Shown here piece by piece: positions 1-6,164 of a DNA stretch of 6,323 bases (position 1 is the stretch's first letter; each line of letters opens with the position of its first letter). The translations under genes were made by a program, and so were the position numbers. Under the pieces are notes generated by a model, which was not told the origin of the DNA, ran no database searches, and saw only the letters and a list, made by a program, of their open reading frames with translations. This DNA is from Candidatus Corynebacterium faecipullorum. Lineage in GTDB: Bacteria > Actinomycetota > Actinomycetes > Mycobacteriales > Mycobacteriaceae. The stretch lies in assembly GCA_019114925.1 (NCBI GenBank), contig DXEO01000017.1, forward strand, positions 1 through 6,323, written 5' to 3'.

Positions 1-1
1 G

Positions 2-556
2 CTCACCGCGGGCAGCGTGGACGTCACGTGCCGCGTGGGTTTTATCCCGCAGCAAAGAATGTTCCCCCAGGACCTACCCCTGCGCGCTCGGGATCTCGTG
101 TCGCTCTCCCTTGCACACGGCGCCCTGCGCAATCGACGGCCTGCTCGGGGCCGCGTCGACGAGCTCCTCGCTGAAGTTGGCGCCACCGGCATCGCTGATC
201 GCCGCGTGGGCCAGCTCTCCGGTGGGCAGCAACAGCTCATCCGCCAAGCCCAGGCCCTGGCTAATAACCCGGAGCTCATCCTCGCGGACGAGCCGCTGTT
301 GTCTTTGGACCCGGCGCGGCAGCAGGCGACCGTCGCCAAGCTCGATGCCTGGCGCCACGAGCGCGGCACCTCCGTACTCTTCGTTACCCACGGCATTAAC
401 CCAGTGCTCGGCGTGGTGGATAAGGTGCTCTACCTCGCGCCCAATGGCCACATCTTCGGCACGGTCGATGAAGTCATGCGCTCTGAGGTGCTTTCGGAGC
501 TTTATGGATCCTCCGTGACCGTCCTCAACGTCGATGGGAGGCTCATCGTTGTCTAA
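2..556 (+). CDS. ABC transporter ATP-binding protein, metal (ABC-3/ZnuC-like) type, 5'-truncated by window edge
   Basis: This is the ATPase subunit that would power the membrane permease encoded next. Reading from the first full codon gives 184 residues. The Q-loop is the IPQ near residue 17, the ABC signature LSGGQ is at 72-76, Walker B (LILADEP) at 92-98, the D-loop SLD at 101-103, and the H-loop His (VTHG) near 130. The C-terminal part, with GTVDEVM and LSELYG, is typical of zinc/manganese import ATPases. Walker A and the start codon lie beyond the left edge, so an internal GTG at position 17 should not be taken as the start. Walker B has Ala where Leu is usual, and the H-loop His is followed by Gly instead of the usual Asp; the catalytic Glu and His remain, so it is probably active. 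The stop overlaps the start of the permease gene. Family assignment is firm; the metal transported cannot be read from the sequence. Confidence 0.9.
   Translation, partial: LTAGSVDVTCRVGFIPQQRMFPQDLPLRARDLVSLSLAHGALRNRRPARGRVDELLAEVGATGIADRRVGQLSGGQQQLIRQAQALANNPELILADEPLLSLDPARQQATVAKLDAWRHERGTSVLFVTHGINPVLGVVDKVLYLAPNGHIFGTVDEVMRSEVLSELYGSSVTVLNVDGRLIVV
536..541 (+). promoter_or_regulatory. Ribosome binding site of the metal permease gene, inside the ATPase gene
   Basis: GGGAGG lies 7 nt upstream of a TTG codon at 549. It overlaps an in-frame ATG at 534, so that ATG could not use it. This favours the TTG as the real start and suggests translational coupling with the ATPase gene. Confidence 0.65.
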
Positions 557-1478
557 GTTCATCGAAGATACCCAGTACCTGCTGGGCGTTGATTTCGTGC
601 AATCCTCGCTCATCGCCTGCGCCCTGCTCGGAATCCTTTCCGGAGTGATGACCTCGCTCATCGTTCTGCGCCAAATGTCCTTCTCCGTGCACGCCACCTC
701 TGAGCTCGCGCTCATGGGCGCGGCCGCAGCTTTGCTGTTCGGTCTCAACATCGGCTTCGGTGCGATTGCCGGCGCCATCGTCGCGGCCATCATCCTGGCG
801 GTTCTGGGGCTCAAGGGACAACAGGACAGCGCTATCGGCGTGGTCATGAGTTTCGGTCTAGGCCTCTCGGTGCTGTTCCTGCACCTCTACCCCGGCAACG
901 CCAAGACCGCGATGACGCTGCTAACAGGACAAATCGTCGGTGTCTCCTCCGCGTCGGTGTGGCTGCTCGCTGCCACGACCGCCATCATCGGCGCCGTGGT
1001 GGCGCTCTTCTGGCGCCCGCTGCTTTTCGCTTCCGCGGACCCCGTCATGGCCCAAGCCGCCGGCGTTCCGGTGAAGTCTCTTGCTGTATGTTTTGCCATC
1101 CTCGTGGGCCTGACGGCCGCGCAATCCGTGCAAATCGTCGGTTCTCTGCTCGTCATGGCGCTGCTCATCACGCCCGGCGCTGCGGCGGTGCAGATCACTT
1201 CCTCCCCACTGCGCGCGGTGATGTGGTCCACCATCTTCGCGGAGGTCTCCGCCGTGGGTGGCTTCCTGCTCTCCCTAGCACCCGGCCTGCCGGTATCGGT
1301 GTTCGTGACCACGATTTCCTTCATCATCTACCTAGCCTGCCGCTTCATCGGCTGGCTGCGCGGGCGGACTGCGGTGCGCGATGATATCGCTGCCGCGCGC
1401 TTCCACCGCAATCACAAATCCGTCGGCGAAGAACACCACACAAGCCCCCACGACGAGAACTGCGCGCACACCGACTAA
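549..1478 (+). CDS. Metal ABC transporter permease (ABC-3 family)
   Basis: This is the integral membrane subunit of a divalent-metal importer, working with the ATPase encoded just upstream. With the TTG start at 549 it is 309 residues; an in-frame ATG at 534 would give 314. I prefer 549 because GGGAGG sits 7 nt before it and the reading frame overlaps the ATPase stop by 8 nt. About eight hydrophobic segments are visible, roughly at 19-40, 55-87 (probably two), 97-115, 135-156, 177-195, 197-217, 227-245 and 248-272. The stretch around 165-213 (AQAAGVPVKSLAV, then QIVGSLLVMALLITPGAAA) is the conserved ABC-3 core. Near residue 45-57 the usual SH-A-L-x-G motif appears as SELALMG. After the last helix a polar tail (285-309) holds six His and one Cys, which suggests a cytosolic metal-binding segment. 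Metal specificity (zinc or manganese) is not determined. Confidence 0.88.
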   Translation: MSKFIEDTQYLLGVDFVQSSLIACALLGILSGVMTSLIVLRQMSFSVHATSELALMGAAAALLFGLNIGFGAIAGAIVAAIILAVLGLKGQQDSAIGVVMSFGLGLSVLFLHLYPGNAKTAMTLLTGQIVGVSSASVWLLAATTAIIGAVVALFWRPLLFASADPVMAQAAGVPVKSLAVCFAILVGLTAAQSVQIVGSLLVMALLITPGAAAVQITSSPLRAVMWSTIFAEVSAVGGFLLSLAPGLPVSVFVTTISFIIYLACRFIGWLRGRTAVRDDIAAARFHRNHKSVGEEHHTSPHDENCAHTD

Positions 1479-1481
1479 ACT
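1476..1481 (+). promoter_or_regulatory. Possible -10 element for a leaderless esterase transcript
   Basis: TAAACT matches the actinobacterial TANANT -10 pattern. It overlaps the stop codon of the permease gene and ends 8 nt before the GTG start of the esterase. Transcription would therefore begin at or beside that GTG. No convincing -35 is seen, and no Shine-Dalgarno precedes the GTG. The match could be chance. Confidence 0.35.
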
Positions 1482-1489
1482 GTCTGCCC

Positions 1490-2308
1490 GTGAAAGAAAC
1501 CCTGGAACTCGATGGCCGCACCCGCACTTTCATCACCGTGGAGCCCCCTGAGCCAGGCGGGGATATGATCCTTTTCTTCCACGGCTCGCTGCAATCGGGC
1601 AGCGTTCTGCGGAGGTTTACGGCCAATACTTTCGATGAGATGGCCCAGCGCACCGGCCGCGTCATCATCTATCCGGAGGGCGTGGACCGCCACTTCAACG
1701 ATGCCCGCGGCACGTTGCCGGTCAAGGCTCGGGAGCTCGGCGTCGATGACGTCGCCTTTGCCCGCGCTTTGGCGGAGCTGGCCCAGCAGCGCTACGGCAC
1801 ACAGCGCACGTTTGCCTGTGGCTACTCCAATGGTGGGCAGATGGTGCTGCGCCTGCTTTTCGACGCCCCCGGGCTCCTCGACGCCGCCTGTATCTTCGCC
1901 TCCACCCTCGGTTCTGGTTCCAACCACTCGCCGAGCAACCCGGATGCGGCCTACCTGCCTACCCCGGTGATGCTCATGCATGGCACTGCCGATCCACTCG
2001 CGCCCTATGAGGGCGGTGTTGCCGGGCTGGATGCGACGCGCACGCGCGGAAAGGTCACCTCGGCGCCGTGGACGGCCGCACGCTTGGCACAGCTCAATGG
2101 CTTATCTGGGGAACCGGAGCTGGCCCGCCCCTACGAGTCAGTGAGCACGCAAACATGGCCGGGTGAGAACCCCGTAGAGCTATGGACGATGGAGGGCACT
2201 GGGCATGTCATCCCATCCGGCAACCAGCTCGATGCACGCCTAGGCCCCAACACCGACGCCTTTCAGGCAGCGGACGTGGTCGAGGACTTCTTCGCCCGCG
2301 TTTCTTAA
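1490..2308 (+). CDS. Alpha/beta-hydrolase, PHB-depolymerase/feruloyl-esterase-like (CE1, LpqC-related)
   Basis: This is a predicted serine esterase of 272 residues. The catalytic triad can be placed: nucleophile Ser113 in GYSNGG, Asp168 in HGTADPLAPYEGG, and His239 in GTGHVIP. An oxyanion-hole strand is at FFHGS (29-33), and the family motif VDDVAFA is at 85-91. No signal peptide or lipobox is visible, so unlike secreted or lipoprotein relatives this copy is predicted to be cytoplasmic; its substrate is unknown. The GTG start at 1490 keeps the first beta-strand pair typical of the family, whereas the next in-frame Met (residue 26) would remove it. It lies 11 nt after the permease stop with no clear ribosome binding site. 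It may be read through from the transporter genes or from its own leaderless promoter. Despite the position, no motif links it to metal transport. Confidence 0.85.
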   Translation: MKETLELDGRTRTFITVEPPEPGGDMILFFHGSLQSGSVLRRFTANTFDEMAQRTGRVIIYPEGVDRHFNDARGTLPVKARELGVDDVAFARALAELAQQRYGTQRTFACGYSNGGQMVLRLLFDAPGLLDAACIFASTLGSGSNHSPSNPDAAYLPTPVMLMHGTADPLAPYEGGVAGLDATRTRGKVTSAPWTAARLAQLNGLSGEPELARPYESVSTQTWPGENPVELWTMEGTGHVIPSGNQLDARLGPNTDAFQAADVVEDFFARVS

Positions 2309-2336
2309 TTCTCTACGTACTGCAGAGTCCAAGCAC

Positions 2337-2370
2337 GGCCACAACTGCCCTTGTTGCCAAAGTTCTGGCC
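2337..2370. terminator. Imperfect hairpin between convergent genes, possible bidirectional terminator
   Basis: GGCCACAACT at 2337-2346 pairs with AGTTCTGGCC at 2361-2370 in 9 of 10 positions. The inner part can extend by TTG/CAA (2351-2353 with 2358-2360). It lies 28 nt after the esterase stop and 84 nt after the end of rlmB on the other strand, where a shared terminator would be expected. Neither strand has a T-run after the stem, so intrinsic termination is uncertain. No gene is seen in the rest of the 2309-2454 gap. Confidence 0.35.
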
Positions 2371-2454
2371 AGATCTTGAGTCAGGGCGGAGAAGTTTGGC
2401 AGGTAGGCCAGTGCCGTGTGGACGCGGCGCGTAAATCATCAGTCCTGTCGCGCG

Positions 2455-3399
2455 CTACTGTGCGCGGCGCTGGCGAGCGAACTCCGAAAGAACCGCGCCC
2501 GCTGCCACGGAGGCGTTGAGTGATTCGACCCAGTCCGTCATGGGGATGGACATGATGGCATCGCAGTTCTCGCGGACGAGGCGCGAAATGCCCTTGCCCT
2601 CAGAGCCAATGACGATGACAACGGGGTCGGTGCCACCGTTATAAGTATCGAGGGTGTGCTCGCCTCCCGCATCGAGGCCGACGACCTGGTAACCGGCCTT
2701 CTGGAAGTCCTGAACCGTGCGGGTCACGTTGGTCACGCGCGCTACTGGCAGGCGCGCGGCAGTGCCGGCGGAGGTACGCCAGGCCACCGCGGTGACGGAG
2801 GCGGACCGGCGCTCCGGGATGATAACGCCGTGGCCGCCGAAGGCCGCGACGGAGCGGATAACTGCGCCGAGGTTGCGTGGATCGGTGATGTTATCGAGGA
2901 TGACAAACATGCCCGGTTCCTGGGCATCGCGCGCCCGATCCATCAGGTCATGCACGTCGGCGTACTTGTACGGCGGGATCTGCAGGCCAATACCCTGGTG
3001 CATACCGTTGCCGGTCATGCGATCCATCTCGTGGCGCTGGACCTCCAGAATCGGGATATTGCGGGTATTGCACATGGCTACCGCCTCGGAGAGGCGGGCA
3101 TCATTACGCGTGCCCTGCACGATGTAGAGGGAGGTAGCAGGCACCTTGGCGTGCAGGCACTCGATGACCGGGTTGCGGCCAACGACCATCTCCGCGGTCT
3201 CCTTCTGGTGACGGCCCGAATTGCGGCGCTCGCGCTCCAGCTTCGCCTTGTGCTTAGCGTGATAGACGCGGTCCTCAGCCTTGGGCGTGGGGCCCTTGCC
3301 AGCCAATCCCTTGCGGCGCTGGCCACCAGAGCCCTTGGTGGCGCCCTTCTTATTCGTCTTGCGGATACCTGCGCCGCCGCGGCCATGGGTACGTGCCAT
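2455..3399 (-). CDS. rlmB: 23S rRNA (guanosine-2'-O-)-methyltransferase, RlmB/TrmH-family SPOUT enzyme
   Basis: This is a predicted SAM-dependent ribose 2'-O-methyltransferase; RlmB modifies a guanosine in the peptidyl-transferase region of 23S rRNA. It has 314 residues from the ATG at 3399, which is preceded at 7 nt by AGGAG; the open frame runs 52 codons further upstream but without support. Residues 1-68 form a very basic, Gly/Lys/Arg-rich extension. Residues 70-150 are the L30e-like substrate-binding domain (VVGRNPVIECL). The SPOUT catalytic domain follows with motif 1 at 168-182 (LDNITDPRNLGAVIR), motif 2 at 264-271 (IGSEGKGI) and motif 3 at 285-303 (IPM, then SLNAS at 293-297), which form the knot and SAM site. 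It is last in the carD-ispD-ispF-cysS-rlmB block, as in mycobacteria from memory. Family is firm; the exact target nucleotide is inferred, and a tRNA or other rRNA target is the main alternative. Confidence 0.9.
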   Translation of the reverse strand: MARTHGRGGAGIRKTNKKGATKGSGGQRRKGLAGKGPTPKAEDRVYHAKHKAKLERERRNSGRHQKETAEMVVGRNPVIECLHAKVPATSLYIVQGTRNDARLSEAVAMCNTRNIPILEVQRHEMDRMTGNGMHQGIGLQIPPYKYADVHDLMDRARDAQEPGMFVILDNITDPRNLGAVIRSVAAFGGHGVIIPERRSASVTAVAWRTSAGTAARLPVARVTNVTRTVQDFQKAGYQVVGLDAGGEHTLDTYNGGTDPVVIVIGSEGKGISRLVRENCDAIMSIPMTDWVESLNASVAAGAVLSEFARQRRAQ

Positions 3400-3403
3400 A
3401 ATT

Positions 3404-3413
3404 CTTCTCCTTT
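3404..3413 (-). promoter_or_regulatory. Strong ribosome binding site of rlmB
   Basis: On the minus strand AAAGGAGAAG precedes the ATG at 3399, with AGGAG (3411-3407) spaced 7 nt from it. This fixes the rlmB start and rules out the longer open frame reaching 3555, which overlaps the end of cysS. Confidence 0.8.
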
Positions 3414-3434
3414 GTTGTCCTCGACTTCTGTGCT

Positions 3435-3456
3435 GTCCTTGGCCTTTGCCAAGGAC
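3435..3456 (-). repeat. Perfect 9-bp inverted repeat (stem-loop) between cysS and rlmB
   Basis: GTCCTTGGC at 3435-3443 is the exact reverse complement of GCCAAGGAC at 3448-3456, with a 4-nt loop. Six of nine pairs are G-C. On the transcribed strand the stem begins 2 nt after the cysS stop codon, and about 22 nt before the rlmB ribosome binding site. No U-run follows, so it is better read as an mRNA 3'-stabilising or processing structure, or a weak attenuator, than a classical terminator. Confidence 0.6.
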
Positions 3457-3458
3457 GG

Positions 3459-4880
3459 TTAATCCGCCAGGGACCAGGTGGGGCCGTCGGCGGTGTCGGT
3501 GATGGTGATACCCGCGGCTGCAAGGCGGTCGCGCACGGCGTCCGCAGTAGCCCAATCCTTTTCTGCGCGGGCGGTGGTGCGACGCTCCAATTCGGCTCGG
3601 ACGAGGACGTCCAGGGCCGCTTCAGCGCCGCTTTCTTCGCCACTATCTTTCCACTGTTCATCGAGTGGATCAAAGCCAAGAACCGCGGCCATGGCGCGCA
3701 CCGCCCCGGCGAGGCGCTCAGCCTCCTCACGGTTGCCTTCACTGAGCGCCTTATTGCCCGCGCGCACGGTGGTGTGGATTTCCGCTAGTGCCTTCGGCAC
3801 AGCGATGTCATCATTCATCGCCTCTTCGAAGGCCGGGGTCCACTCGCCCTTCTCTACGTTTTCGAACTTGCCCACGAAGTCCTCGATGCGGCGATAGCCG
3901 GCCGCGGCCTCGGTCAGCGCTGCCTCGGAGTATTCGAGCACCGAGCGGTAGTGCGCGGAGCCTAGGTAGTAGCGCAGCTCCACCGGGCGGACGATCTCCA
4001 GCATGTTGGCGATGGAGAGCACGTTGCCCAAGGACTTCGACATCTTCTCACCGGCCATGGTGACCCAGTGGTTGTGCATCCAGTAGTTGGCGAACTTGTC
4101 GCCCGCCGCATGGGACTGCGCGATCTCATTTTCGTGGTGCGGGAACTGCAGGTCCAAGCCACCGCAGTGGATATCGAACTCGCTGCCGAGGTAGTAGGTA
4201 GACATGGCGGAGCACTCCAAGTGCCAGCCCGGACGGCCACGGCCCCACGGGGTGGGCCAAGACGGCTCGCCCGGCTTGGCTGCCTTCCACAGCGCAAAGT
4301 CCTGGGGACTGCGCTTGCCAGCGTTATCTGTTTCGCCCTGTTCCATCTCCTCGACGCGGTTGCCGGACAGCGAACCGTAGTCCGAGCCTTCCGTGGCATT
4401 CCACGCCGCGACATCGAAGTAGACGGAACCGGAATCGTCCTCTTCCCCCGCCGTGCCGTTAGGCACGGCATAAGCAAAACCGGCGTCGATAAGCCGCTGC
4501 ATGTACTCCACCATCTGGGTGACAAAGCCCGTCGCGCGCGGCTCCACGGAAGGGGGTAGAACGCCCAGGGTGTTATAGGCCTTGGTGAACTCGCGCTCGT
4601 AGGTGGCTACCCACTCCCACCAGGGGCGGTTATTCTCAGCGGCCTTGGTGAGGATCTTGTCATCAATATCGGTGACATTGCGCACCAAGGCCACGTCATA
4701 GCCCTGCGCGAGCAACCAGCGGCGCAGGATGTCGAAGGCGACGCCGGAGCGCAGATGCCCGATGTGCGGCTGGGACTGCGGGGTGGCACCGCACAGGTAG
4801 ATCGACGCGTGGCCGGGCCGAACCGGCTCGAACTCACGTTGGCTGCGGGTGGCGGTATCAAAAATGCGCAAAGTACTCAC
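3459..4880 (-). CDS. cysS: Cysteinyl-tRNA synthetase
   Basis: This class I aminoacyl-tRNA synthetase joins cysteine to tRNA-Cys, using ATP. It is 473 residues long, close to the family's usual length, and complete. The HIGH motif is at 39-42 (PHIGH) and KMSKS at 279-283. The four zinc ligands that recognise cysteine are visible as Cys30 (YLCG), Cys223 (HLECS), His248 (FPHHENE) and Glu252, with the same 25- and 4-residue spacings as in the E. coli enzyme. The GTG start at 4880 leads directly into STLRIFDT; a -10-like hexamer lies 7 nt upstream, so the message may be leaderless. Residues 140-165 form an acidic insert beyond the mycobacterial CysS as I recall it. The related mycothiol ligase MshC was considered; the full length, C-terminal helical domain and syntenic position next to ispF favour CysS. 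It lies between ispF (47 nt away) and rlmB (59 nt away). Confidence 0.96.
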   Translation of the reverse strand: MSTLRIFDTATRSQREFEPVRPGHASIYLCGATPQSQPHIGHLRSGVAFDILRRWLLAQGYDVALVRNVTDIDDKILTKAAENNRPWWEWVATYEREFTKAYNTLGVLPPSVEPRATGFVTQMVEYMQRLIDAGFAYAVPNGTAGEEDDSGSVYFDVAAWNATEGSDYGSLSGNRVEEMEQGETDNAGKRSPQDFALWKAAKPGEPSWPTPWGRGRPGWHLECSAMSTYYLGSEFDIHCGGLDLQFPHHENEIAQSHAAGDKFANYWMHNHWVTMAGEKMSKSLGNVLSIANMLEIVRPVELRYYLGSAHYRSVLEYSEAALTEAAAGYRRIEDFVGKFENVEKGEWTPAFEEAMNDDIAVPKALAEIHTTVRAGNKALSEGNREEAERLAGAVRAMAAVLGFDPLDEQWKDSGEESGAEAALDVLVRAELERRTTARAEKDWATADAVRDRLAAAGITITDTADGPTWSLAD

Positions 4881-4887
4881 CTGGCCT

Positions 4888-4893
4888 AGTCTA
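4888..4893 (-). promoter_or_regulatory. Putative -10 promoter element for leaderless cysS transcript
   Basis: On the minus strand TAGACT matches the corynebacterial/mycobacterial TANANT -10 consensus and ends 7 nt before the cysS GTG, so initiation would fall at or within a base of the start codon. No clear -35 and only a weak AGG are seen. It lies in the 47-nt gap after ispF, which would let cysS and rlmB be expressed separately from the isoprenoid genes. Confidence 0.5.
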
Positions 4894-4927
4894 ATTGACT
4901 CGCGTACGGCGGCTAGCGCGGGACGGC

Positions 4928-5410
4928 TTAGGCGCGCCAGACCACGGCGGTAGCCACGGCAGCCCGGCCCTCCTTGCGGCCGGTGAAGCCAAGGTGATCC
5001 GTCGTCGTCGCAGAGACGGACACTGGGGCACCAAGGATGTCACTCAGCACGGCCTCGGCTTCCTTCCGCCGCGGGCCCATCTTGGGGCTCTGAGCAACCA
5101 ATTGTGCGGCGGCGTTGCCGATGATGAAGCCTTCTTTTTCCAGCAGCTCGCGGCACTCGCGCAGCAGCTGGGCGCCGGAAACCCCGTCGTACTCAGGCCG
5201 GCCCACGCCCACGAAAGAGCCCAAATCGCCGAGGTTGGAGGCGGAGAGCAAAGCGTCGACAAGCGCGTGGCTCACCACGTCCCCATCGGAGTGGCCCTCG
5301 CACCCATCCACGTCCTCGAAGAGGAGACCTGCGATCCAGCAGGGTTTTCCGGGCTCGATCTGGTGGGCATCGGTGGCGATTCCCACGCGGGGGATGATGG
5401 GGTTAGTCAC
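4928..5410 (-). CDS. ispF: 2-C-methyl-D-erythritol 2,4-cyclodiphosphate synthase
   Basis: IspF catalyses the fifth step of the MEP (non-mevalonate) isoprenoid pathway: it cyclises CDP-methylerythritol 2-phosphate to the cyclic diphosphate with release of CMP. The protein is 160 residues, the family norm, and is expected to be a homotrimer. Metal ligands are visible as Asp14 and His16 (TDAH) and His48 (VVSHAL). The motifs GHSDGDV (39-45), SNLGDLGS and the C-terminal TTTDHLGFTGRKEG are typical. I chose the GTG at 5410 because GAGG sits 6 nt before it and the protein then starts with TNPIIPRVGIATD; an in-frame ATG at 5443 adds 11 residues lying wholly inside ispD and lacks support. The GTG start overlaps the ispD stop by 8 nt, so the two pathway enzymes are probably translationally coupled. 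Confidence 0.95.
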   Translation of the reverse strand: MTNPIIPRVGIATDAHQIEPGKPCWIAGLLFEDVDGCEGHSDGDVVSHALVDALLSASNLGDLGSFVGVGRPEYDGVSGAQLLRECRELLEKEGFIIGNAAAQLVAQSPKMGPRRKEAEAVLSDILGAPVSVSATTTDHLGFTGRKEGRAAVATAVVWRA

Positions 5411-6164
5411 TAGGCACCTCAAAAATGGTCGGTTCGGCCTCATCCGTCACGGCCTTCGCCAGGACGAGGTCGATGGGGGTGGTGATTTTAAACGCGAAGG
5501 TATCTCCCTGCACGGTCTCCACGCGCTCACCGTGCCATTCCATGAGGCTGGCGTCATCCGTGGCGACAAAGTCAGGGTCCTGCGCCCAATAGTCTAGGTT
5601 GGCGCGGCGCAGCGCGGCCAGGTTAAAACCTTGCGGCGTCTGCACGGCACGCAAGCGGGAACGGTCCGGCGTACACAGCACCGCGGTCCCCTCGACTTCT
5701 TTGATGGTGTCCGCGACGGGAAGGACCGGGATAACTGCGGTGGCACCGTCGAGCACGCGCTTGGCGACGCGCGCGATCATCCCCGGCGGCGTCAATGCTC
5801 GGGCAGCGTCGTGGATCAGCACCACGGCATCCTCATCCGGGATGGCTTGCAGGCCCGCCCAGACGGAATCAGCGCGCTCACCCCCGCCGTGGACGATGCG
5901 CACGGGAACATCAGAATCGATGCGGTCGAGGATACTGGCGGCGTAGCCCTCCATCGCGGGACTGACCAGAACGATGATCTCATCGACGAATTCTGAGGTG
6001 ATCATTGCCCGGACAGAACGCTCCAACAAGGTGCTCCCGCGCAGCTGAACGTAGGCCTTCGGGACTTCGGCCCCGAGGCGCGTTCCCTGACCAGCAGCCG
6101 CGACGAGGGCAATGACGCGGCCGGTGGAGCGTTGATTAGTCTTCGTCGTCGAAGGAGAGGTCAT
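5403..6164 (-). CDS. ispD: 2-C-methyl-D-erythritol 4-phosphate cytidylyltransferase
   Basis: IspD transfers CMP from CTP to methylerythritol 4-phosphate, the third step of the MEP isoprenoid pathway. From the ATG at 6164 it is 253 residues. Nucleotide-binding residues are seen in AAAGQGTRLGAEVPK (22-36), with Arg29 and Lys36 spaced like E. coli Arg20 and Lys27. Further family motifs are GGGERADSV, HDAARAL, PVADTIK, QTPQGF, TDDAS and KITTPIDL. The start is uncertain: ATG at 6179 (258 aa) and TTG at 6185 (260 aa) are in frame, and none has a good ribosome binding site. All lie inside the 3' end of carD, so the gene overlaps carD by at least 29 nt and the first residues are Ser/Thr/Met-rich and out of line with relatives. 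The conserved fold begins only near RVIALVAAAG (16-25). The product feeds the enzyme made by ispE (not in the window), then IspF. Confidence 0.94.
   Translation of the reverse strand: MTSPSTTKTNQRSTGRVIALVAAAGQGTRLGAEVPKAYVQLRGSTLLERSVRAMITSEFVDEIIVLVSPAMEGYAASILDRIDSDVPVRIVHGGGERADSVWAGLQAIPDEDAVVLIHDAARALTPPGMIARVAKRVLDGATAVIPVLPVADTIKEVEGTAVLCTPDRSRLRAVQTPQGFNLAALRRANLDYWAQDPDFVATDDASLMEWHGERVETVQGDTFAFKITTPIDLVLAKAVTDEAEPTIFEVPSD

Noticed and set aside
74..847. 257-codon open frame on the minus strand opposite the ATPase and permease genes
   Set aside because: It runs across two well-supported genes on the other strand, spans their junction and has no recognisable motif; typical shadow frame in high-GC DNA.
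2449..2468. GC-rich inverted repeat overlapping the rlmB stop (CGCGCGC with GTGCGCG)
   Set aside because: It is short, partly within coding sequence, contains a mismatch on the transcribed strand and has no T-run; expected by chance in GC-rich DNA.
2656..3462. 268-codon open frame on the plus strand opposite rlmB
   Set aside because: It is antisense to a gene with all SPOUT motifs and shows no domain of its own; shadow frame.
3400..3555. Upstream extension of rlmB by 52 codons
   Set aside because: It overlaps the cysS coding end, has a low-complexity Arg/His/Gly composition, and the strong AGGAG before the ATG at 3399 marks the true start.
3459..4880. Mycothiol ligase MshC instead of CysS
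   Set aside because: The length (473), C-terminal helical domain, and the position between ispF and rlmB fit CysS; MshC is shorter and normally found elsewhere.
5411..5443. ATG start of ispF at 5443
   Set aside because: It would add 11 residues within ispD and lacks a ribosome binding site, while GAGG lies 6 nt before the GTG at 5410.
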